From an uncultured Parvibacter sp. (GTDB lineage: Bacteria > Actinomycetota > Coriobacteriia > Coriobacteriales > Eggerthellaceae), in assembly GCA_910587945.1 (NCBI GenBank), contig CAJUNI010000021.1, positions 1-29,793 on the forward strand: a stretch of DNA of 29,793 nucleotides. The letters are read 5' to 3'. Position 1 is the stretch's first letter; each line of letters opens with the position of its first letter. The translations under genes and the position numbers were made by a program. The notes beneath the pieces are model-generated. The model searched no databases, was not told the origin of the DNA, and saw nothing but the letters and a program-made list of their open reading frames with translations. This document shows positions 15,001-24,000 of this stretch, piece by piece.

Positions 15001-18000
15001 GTACTTCTCCACATCGATCACGTAGCAATCGGGATAGTAGGCATTGCCGGAGGTATCGCCCTTGAAGGTGGCGCTCGTGCCTGAGCCGGTAACGGTACCG
15101 GAAAGCATCCCGAGGTTCACCAAATCCGTCCAGCTTAGGGCCACCGTAGCGGTGATACCTGTGGCAACGTTATAGACCGTGAACTTGAAGTCTTGAGCCT
15201 GGAACCAATTGGCATCGCGGGTGTGACCCCCTACCGGCACAAATTGAGCCGGCACATAGATGTTTTGCAGGCGCAAGGCATCGGCACTGCCGGTGTTCGG
15301 AGTGGTAAAGCCCGGGTTCCAGCTCGTGCGCAGACGCACTTGGCTAATGTGAGCTGCACGGTTCTCGTCATCAACATCTTCCGTTTGGTCGTTGATGTTA
15401 CGGAAGCGCGTCTCATAGCGCACCACCGTAGGCGTGAGATTGTCATTGCCATAATCCGTGACGTCCGGGTGGTTCAACGAATGGTATTCGTTGCCATTCT
15501 TGTTGACCGTGAGCCAGGAATCATAGCCAAAGGGAATGAGGTATCCCAAGAAGTAGGCGGTATCGTTGTTGCGATGCTCCACGCCACCACCGCTTGAAGC
15601 GCGCCACGCACTCGCCCCTTGGTGAACACCCGAAGGCGTGGGCTGAATAGGTGCAGCCGGATCAGCGGCAACGTAGTTGTTAACAGCCTTCGAGAGGTAA
15701 TTGAAGTTGTAGTAGCGGCTTCCTACGTGATTCAGGGCATCCGCTTTGTCGCTGCAGCCACTGTGGCTGATGTTGGGGTGCTTCTGCCCCTTATAAATGT
15801 AGGGACGACCCAGCAACTGCACATCGATGGTGCCGCTGCCACCATCGCGGTCTACCTCTAAGTAGCTCCCCTTAGCGGCCTCAGCGGTGATATCGCCATT
15901 GCCGTAATAGGGCCCCAAATTAATGTCGTAGGTAGCAATGAACTCATTGGTGTTAAGCGGGATCTCCACCACGCCATCACTGTGAGCGGCTTTGAAGTCC
16001 ACAATGGACTTGTGGGGATCTTCGCCCGCGCGGGCAAACTGGATATAACCGCCGCCCGTGGAGGTCATAAACGCAAGACCCTTCGAGGAAACTTGGGTCC
16101 AGGTATTGTCCGTATTCTTTACATAGACGCCATCTTGACGCACCTCAAAGGTGCGGGATGCAGCCGTATTTTCGCCATAGATGCGGAAGCCTTCGCTATT
16201 CAGCGTTTCTTGACCGTCGGCCCCCACCTGAGCATCCCATTGCTTGGTGGTGAAGGTAATCACCGCACGGTCGTAGTCCTTCAGGTGCTTCAGAACGCCA
16301 TTCTGGAAATGAAGACCCGTAGAGAGGAAGCCATAGTAGGCCAAGTCATCATCAGGCTGGCACCACGGCAGCGTATCAGAGATATGAACGCGATCCATGA
16401 AGGAGGTATAGTTCCAGACCCAGTCATTGGGATAGTACTGGTTATAGCCATAGGTAGAACTATAGCTTTGATCACCTGTATAGAAGCCGCGATAGACGTT
16501 ATGGCGATAGACCGACGTCGCAAAATTAACGTCGCCACCAAAGAGTGCATGGTCGGTATAGTTCACCGACTGGTAGGTGGCTCCCAAATACGTATGGTCG
16601 GTGCCACCCCAGTTGATGCCCTCCATGGTGTACACACCGTCAGTACGGGCCACAATATTGGTAGTGGAGCGAAGATGACGCATGTAGGAGGCATCGTCGG
16701 TATGGCTATACCAGCCACCATTGCGGTGGTAGTCCTGATAGGACCAGGCACTACGGAAGGACTCGCTGGCATGCTTCTGAGGCGTATCGCACCGAACGAT
16801 AGCCTGGTGACCCGGACGGTTGTTGCCCGAGTTGGTGCCACCGACCTCAAGAGAAGAATCCACCACCATGTTGGCGCCGGCGGTAGCCGTCTCGGTATAC
16901 ATACGACCATTAACCTCAAAAGCCATCTGGTTCACGATGTCTTGGGCCGAGTAATTGGTGATGCCATACCAGGAACCAAAGTCCGGTTGACGCACGGCAG
17001 CATTGGCCGTATTGCTTTCGGTCCAATCGCCTTCGCCCGAGATGTAGCGGTTCTGTCCCGTGGCATATTGGTTCTGGTTAATGCGTAGGTCGTACTCAAT
17101 CTTAGTCACCGTAAAGCGCGGGCTGCCCGGCTTGGTGACATTGGCATTCTCATAATCATCTACCGGATGACGATAGGAATCGCTGGTATCCTCCCCGGCA
17201 CCAAAGCTAGCTTTCGGATTTCCATCATCGTCACGAGCCAACAAATTCAAGCGGAAGTACTGAGCGCCGTCGTAGTCTTTCTGGACCGAATCGGCATCGG
17301 TGGTAGCCAGCAGCGCCTTGATGGTATCGCCTTCAACGGTGAGTGTCTTACCATCAGAATAGGTCACCGTAATCTTGTCTACATACTGGGCTGCTTGACG
17401 GCGAATCTTCAGGTAGTAGGCATCAAAGTAGCTATTGAAATTCATAGCGGCCAGGTCCTGCTTCATATGCACAACCATGCCTGAATTGTAAGTTTCAGCA
17501 CCTACCCAAACATGATTACGACCACGTACATTGTCGGCAGACCACGGACCTTGCTCCGTTTGACAGTTGTTCTCCGGAGCCACTTGGTTGTATTGGTTGT
17601 TTACCTGACGGAAGTCAGACAACAATGACACCTGAGACTTATAACCCACGTCTAAGGAGAAGTTGTATTCGCCGGCCTGAGCGTTATAGCCGCTATGGCC
17701 GTTGTGGTGGTTGTCCCAGGAACCATAGGTGTATTGCGAGAAACGCTGATTTGCCGCGGTGGGGGCATTGGTGTTGCCGCCAGAGTTGGAGTCATAGAGA
17801 CCGGCGCGGTGGATGGTGTCGAAATACATCTTCGACATCCAAATGGCAGACTTGTCAGTGCGTACCACCGGCGTGCCCAACATCTCGGTGATCATGGAAC
17901 TTCCGCGCAGCTTAAGCAGGTAGTTTTCCGTGCGACCCTGCAAATAGACTTCTGTGTCAAAGTTATGGTCCGCAAAACCTTCAAACACGATGTTTTGGCT

Positions 18001-21000
18001 GTTCACATCTGCAGAATTGTCAACGTCCATGTCCTGCCAAGAGGTAAGCTTGACCGTCTTCAGGTTCTTAATGCCATGGGCGCGCAGAGTCTCTTCGTCA
18101 ATCACGAAGTCTTGACCATCCACCACCGGATAGGTATGACCATCTTCGTCTTCAAAATACTCAGGCAGCGCTGATGTAGCCAGGAACGGAGAGCGGACCT
18201 CATCCAGATACTCCTGGTTAGGAGTCAGCACCCAGCTGATTGCACCCTTGGTATTGGCACCCTCACCCTCATCGTAGCCCGTAAAGGTAATGGCGCCGAC
18301 GCGACCCTTCTTAAAGGTGTCGAAGAGCTCTGCGTTAATGATGGCCCGAGTGGTATGGAAGCCCACATAATCGTTGACCGTAGAACCGTCCAACTGAGCA
18401 GAGGACTGATAGGCCAAAGGCAGTTCCAGCGTAACGTCTAGGTCATCAAGGGTGGAAACATTGCGCTCGTTATACATATTGGCCCAGATAACAAAGTCAC
18501 GGTCATAGGGCACGCCGGTACGAGTAAAGGATCCGTCCGAGCAGTCCCCTGCGCTATAGGTACGGTTGTTCATATATTGGCCGGAGTTAGGACCATATTG
18601 AGCAAAGGTATGAAGCGCTAAGGCCGGGTAATAGATCTTGAAATAGGCCGTACGATAGGCCCGATTCTTAGGATTATCCAAGGGAGCTGTTTGGGTAATA
18701 TCCCCCGTGGCGCGCACCATCGAGTAATCCACATTGGCATTATTCAGTTTGGACTCGGTAGTGCGGTTGTTGTACCAGTGGTTCACCTTACCCGTAAGGC
18801 TTACCACCATATTGTCAGTGGCATCTAAATGGGGATCGATCTCGGTATAAGTGAGCTCGATGCGCTCCAAATAGAGGTCGGCGCAATCGGCAAATTCGCC
18901 CGTCGTGACATCCACAACAAAGGAACCATCAGCCTGGCCGGCCGCCGTTTGCAGGGCTTTCAATTCGGCCTGGGTCAGCTCTACCGATTTACCCTTCGGA
19001 GTGGCGGTAGAAGTCAGCGGACTCACATCGCGGAAGTAGAACGTGGCTTTCACCAACGAGCTGGTGAGCTTGCTCGGCGTATTATCTTTGCGCACGGTGG
19101 AGCCAAAATTGAACAAGCCGGCATTGAAGGCCACCGTCTTGGTCTTGAAGCCTTGCACATCATTGATAGGCTCCTTTAGGAAGGGGCTCAAATCATCAAT
19201 ATTAAAGGCAACGGTAGCATCATCGGCACGGTTCAAATTGCTATTGGCCATCGTGAAGCTATAGATATTCCCGTCCGAGTAATTAGCAATCTCAACAGGG
19301 GTATTGAGCGGTCCCGTCACCGCCGTGCCGAGGCTCGGGCGGCTGGTAGCGCTCTTGGTAACCGTCCAGTTAACGCTGCCGGCAAAGGTACCAATACCCA
19401 TGGTGGTCTTCGCCTCAAGGCGATTCACATTGCCTTCAAGGCGCTTGCCAATGGGAAGCATCATGTCAGGACCAAAGACCGGGGTCGTGGCAAAGCCATG
19501 GACGTTGGTGGTCACCGAGCTATGGGTGTCGGCTCGACCATAGAGATAGATCGTAGGATTGTTGCCGGAGGCAATGGACTCATTAATTTTGCCGAAGCGC
19601 ACGCGTACCATCTTGACCGGGGCTAACTCAGAAGCACCCTCGGACACCGCGCCGTTGGTAATGCCATCAGTGGCTACTTTGACCGTAAGAACGCCAGAGG
19701 CATCAACGGTAAGCGTCGAACCATCCCCCAGCGATACCGTACCACCGGCAGCTCCAAGAGTCTTCAAGGTGCCTTCGATGTCATAGCGCTTGTTGGGCTG
19801 AATCGCATCTTCAGCCTTCATGATAGTAGCCGTAGTGTTGTTTACATCCAGCACGTCGATGGAGCTGACCGAACCATACTTGTAATACCAGCGGTTCTCG
19901 GTCATCACGTTGCCCGCACCGTCTTTTACGGGATTGCCGTCAGCATCCAAAATCGGAACCGCACCATAGGCAAAGCCGGGAATAACCACCGAACGGGTCA
20001 AGAAGCCACGCCATACCTCGTTGGTGCCATCATCAGCTTTGGCGGTTCCGTTTACCAACAGGTCCATATCAAAGTCAGAGATGCTGTACTTGGAGTTATT
20101 GGTGAGGTCATAGCGGAAGTAAGATACTTCGTTCTCCAGGTCACCCCAACGATAGGGCACCGTCGTATTCGCGCGGTTCACACCCTTATCGTCCACATAG
20201 CCATAGGAACTTGAAACCGTAGGGGCAATGGGCACATACATCGAATGCAAGGTGGCTTCGTCTTTGACGGAGATGTTCGAAGCCGTGTTCTCATAGTCCG
20301 TACGGAAGGACGACCCAACAGTAATATCACCCACATCTAAGGGAGTACCCATCAATTCCACTAAGGCTTGAGCACCGCTAATGGTTTTGCTGGCCGAGAA
20401 TTGATCCAATTCAATTTGGACATTAGTGAGGTAGCCAATGCCGTTGCTGGACATAGACATGGTCCAGTTGCCGGTGGCAGCATCCCGGGTGAAATACTGA
20501 GACAGGCGATTAGCCGGAATGGTCAGCGTACGTTCAAAAACGTCGTTGGCGTTGGTCGTGGCGTAATAGCGCAATGTAATTTGAGAAATGGGAGCCACGG
20601 CGGCTACGGTGTTACCCGACGCATCGGTGGTCGGGAAGAAGCCCGGGCCCAACTTCAAGGTGCTCGTCGCAAACTGAGCCTTCTTCGTAGAGCCTAGCGT
20701 TACGTTGCCTGACGGGTCGGTGAGCTTCTCACGACCATCAGGCACAGGGCCAATATTGATAACAGCGGGCGCCATACGAGAGGTTGAGGCATCACCAAAG
20801 CGGAAGCGATAACCGGCGTTGGCATTGTTAACCAACGCATTGCGCTTCTTTGCCTCGGTGGTCATGGCGGTATCCGAGGTGCCCGAGCCGTCGTAACGAG
20901 AGAAGACGTAGGCCGTATTCTCAGGCTTCGGCTCTACCGGGCGGAACGTAGCTTTGGCAGCTGAAGTCGTTTCTTTGGGCTGCACATAGCCATCTGGGTT

Positions 21001-24000
21001 CACGGTCCACAGACGACGACCATAGGTAATATCGGCCTGGTTGTCATACCAGCCATTGGCGCCGTTGGAGTGCAGTTCCATCATGAGGCCCGTTACATTA
21101 ATAGTAGAAGCAATGTCGGTCTCAGGGGGAAGCGGACTCTTGAATTTAATCCGGAAGACGCCGGTAAAGGTTTTAGAGGGAGCTCCGTTCGGATAACGGC
21201 GCGAGGGTACGGCCGCCACTCCTTGAGCCTCCAACTGCTCAGCAATGCCACCTACTGCGGTGTCTACCGTACCCAAACGATAGATAGCGGTAGAACCATC
21301 GGCTGCGCCATCAACCTTCGTTAAGGACACCGGAAGCGAGACATAGCTAACTGCCCCCTGAGAATCCTTCACTTCGAAGTCCACTAGGGCATTGCCTGAG
21401 GACACGTCATACCAGTCGGACAGATCGGCCACGCGATGGGCCTCTTCGCCCTCCCCTTCAATACGCGATTCACTTGAGGCGTTCACTTGAACCGTAAGAC
21501 CGGTGAGCTGGAAGCCCTCGGGAAGCTTGTCGGCTAAGACCGCACCATAGGAAGTAGTAGCGCTTTCGCCATAGAGCGGGGTGTTACCCCGGTTGCGCAT
21601 ACCACTTAAGGTGTAGGTGACCATTTCACCCAACGGAGCAGGCTGCGAATCGCTGATAGCGCCCGTAACCGGGTTAATAGCGCTCTTGTTCAGGCGCACA
21701 TCAAAGGTCGGACGGGTAAAGGAGGAATAGGTAGTCCAGTCCTTCATCCACTGGTAGTCGTTACTGTTGCCGTCGTCGTCGTAACCGCGGTTACCAAAGT
21801 TTACCGTGGTATAGACCTGAAGCTTCGCCCGGCTGTAGCCACCTTCGCCCGTACCGTAATTGGTGGTATAGGGCATAGCTACTAATAGGGTATGAACGTC
21901 AGACTCATCCTCGGGCGGCACAAAGGTAACGCCTCCCGTAGATGCCGACTTATTCGCTTCGGCAGTATGGGAGAACAGATGCTTGCCGTAGGGCATGTCC
22001 GCTTCGTTAATGTCTACGGTAATTTGCCCCGGATGACCACCGGTAGCGTAGGGCAGCTCTTTCAAGCCGAAATCTGCCACGTTCGAGAAGTTCACCAAGT
22101 CAATGGAGCGAATTTCTTCGTCGGTCAAGGTAGACACGTCATAAATCAGTGCGCCACCTTGCTTGGGCTTACCAATATAGGTAACGCCTGTCTCTTCAGC
22201 GCTAATGCTGGTATTGAGCGTGAAGTCGCCACTATTGCCTTTCCGTTTCCAGGTAAGCAAGTCCTGAGGACGGATGCCAGAGGTAGAACCGGTAGCAGCA
22301 TCAAACATCAATACGTAGTTCAAAAAGTCGATCTCAGAGTCACGGGTGTCGGAACTATTCTTGACCTGCACCTTATAGACCGCGTAGTTGTAGTGATCCC
22401 ACAAGACCGGCGTATTCATCGATACGTTGGTCAGATCCCACTTCAAGTTTGTCTGAATAAACGTAGCGCGCAATACGTTAGAGGCACCTTGGGCCCGAGG
22501 ACGACCCGGCTCCACTTCGGTGAGCAGCGTGCCGCTTAACTCGGTAGTGTCTTCGTTGGTGAAGTATTGATACTGATAACCCAAAAGCACGGTGGCGCCG
22601 GTGTTGTCCGGCACCGAGCCCACAAACTTAATTTGACCCGTGAGCGTTTGTACATCGCGGGCGGGCAATTGATATTGGTTCTCATTGGACGTGGACTTAT
22701 AGCGTACATACCACGTGCCCGACAGACCGGTGGTAATGGGGCCATTGGTCGGATCGGTCAATTCGTCCACCGTCAACCAGTTCACGCCGTCTTGGGAGAA
22801 GTCATAGCGGTTCACTGCGTCAGTGTCAGGGTAGTAGGCCAGACGCTGACGAGTATTCGGGAACTTGAGCTCCTCAGCCGGCACCAGCTGAGCCTTTTCC
22901 CATTCAGACACCGAAAGGGTCTCTTTGGGACCCTTAGCGTCAAAGTAGATATAGGGAATATCCAAGCGGAATACCACGGCACCGCTGCGGCGATCATCAA
23001 GGGTATAAATGCCCGAGCGACCCAAATAGCCCGTTTGATAGGTGGGGTTGGGCTGGAGCGTCATAAACACTTGCTCGCTGGTTTTGATCATAACCGTGTT
23101 GGTGGCACCGGAAACCGGCGTACCATTACCAATGTGCAGGTTGGGATCCAAGTAGGTATCAGCCAGCCGTTCTACGCGACCAGAAGCCAACGGCATAACA
23201 CCCGCGGCGCGTGCCCGAAGCATCTGAGCGCCTTGGACTGCATCCAGAAGCTGCACGGGAGCGAGGTTAGAATTGCCATAACCCACGAGCTCCTCGGATA
23301 CAACTTCGGTACTGTCTCCCTCTTCGTCATCGTCGGAGGCAGACTCATCACCCTCCGAGCTTCCCTCTTCACTACCCGCTACCTCTGCGGGCGCACTGGC
23401 CTCGAAGGACGTTTGGAATACGAAGTGCTGCGGATAGGCTACTGGCTTCTCATCCCAGGTGGTGCCAATTTGCACATCGAAGACAGAAGTAACCGGTTGA
23501 TAGGTCTGAGGGGTCGGATTCTCTTCTGTGGCCTCTTCAAGATCCAAAGCCCACTCGGCATAGGGAGCTGCCACATAGAGCTCGCGAGTGCCCTCGGCTT
23601 CCACTACCGCATCATCACCGGTCAGCATCAACTGAATGCGACCCTCATCATCGATGACATAGGGAATAGTGCCCACGCCCAGCGCCTCGAAGGTAGCAGG
23701 ATCTTGAGGATCCAGGCTGCGACGCTCTTGAGCGGAAAGCTCCGTCACGTCCGCCACAATAACGCCACCGGCACCGGGCACACCCACAAACTCATGGGCG
23801 CGGCGCTGTTCGTCAGTGGTGATAACGAGACCCGATGCGTCCACATTGGCCACACCAGTGTTAGTTTCATCCAAAACATAGGCCATGAGCGTTTCCAGCG
23901 GAATACCCTTGCGGCCTTGCCAGTCTGCTGCGAAGGTAGCGCCCAGAGCAATGGCATTTACTGGTTCCGCATCTTTCGGATTGCGCACCGTAACGGTGGT

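Larger units (their letters stand above)
12400..21155 (-). repeat. Recurring beta module marked by a hydrophobic-x-(L/V)-x-G signature
   Basis: A two-strand element recurs in this stretch. A first strand of the type (V/I)-x-(I/F)-x-(Y/F) is followed by a variable loop and a second strand ending in (L/V)-x-G. Second strands: INVTGLM near 21,095, LVELMG near 20,355, TIYLYGR near 19,540, VVSLTGK near 18,795, EVYLQGR near 17,945, FRIYGEN near 16,180, DVQLLGR near 15,815 and DVSLLGV near 12,430. The first five are spaced 740, 815, 745 and 850 bp apart, about 245-285 residues. The next gap is about twice that and contains a degenerate YISGEG near 17,060. Between signatures the sequence is strongly diverged. 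This points to repeated extracellular modules, but the exact module edges are not defined. Confidence 0.45.

Noticed and set aside
15982..17088. A plus-strand open frame of 368 codons, and many shorter ones across 1-25,000
   Set aside because: Same antisense shadow effect. The giant gene's frame gives a coherent exported beta-rich protein throughout, while these frames give Ile/Val/Gly/His/Arg-rich nonsense typical of reverse-complement translation.
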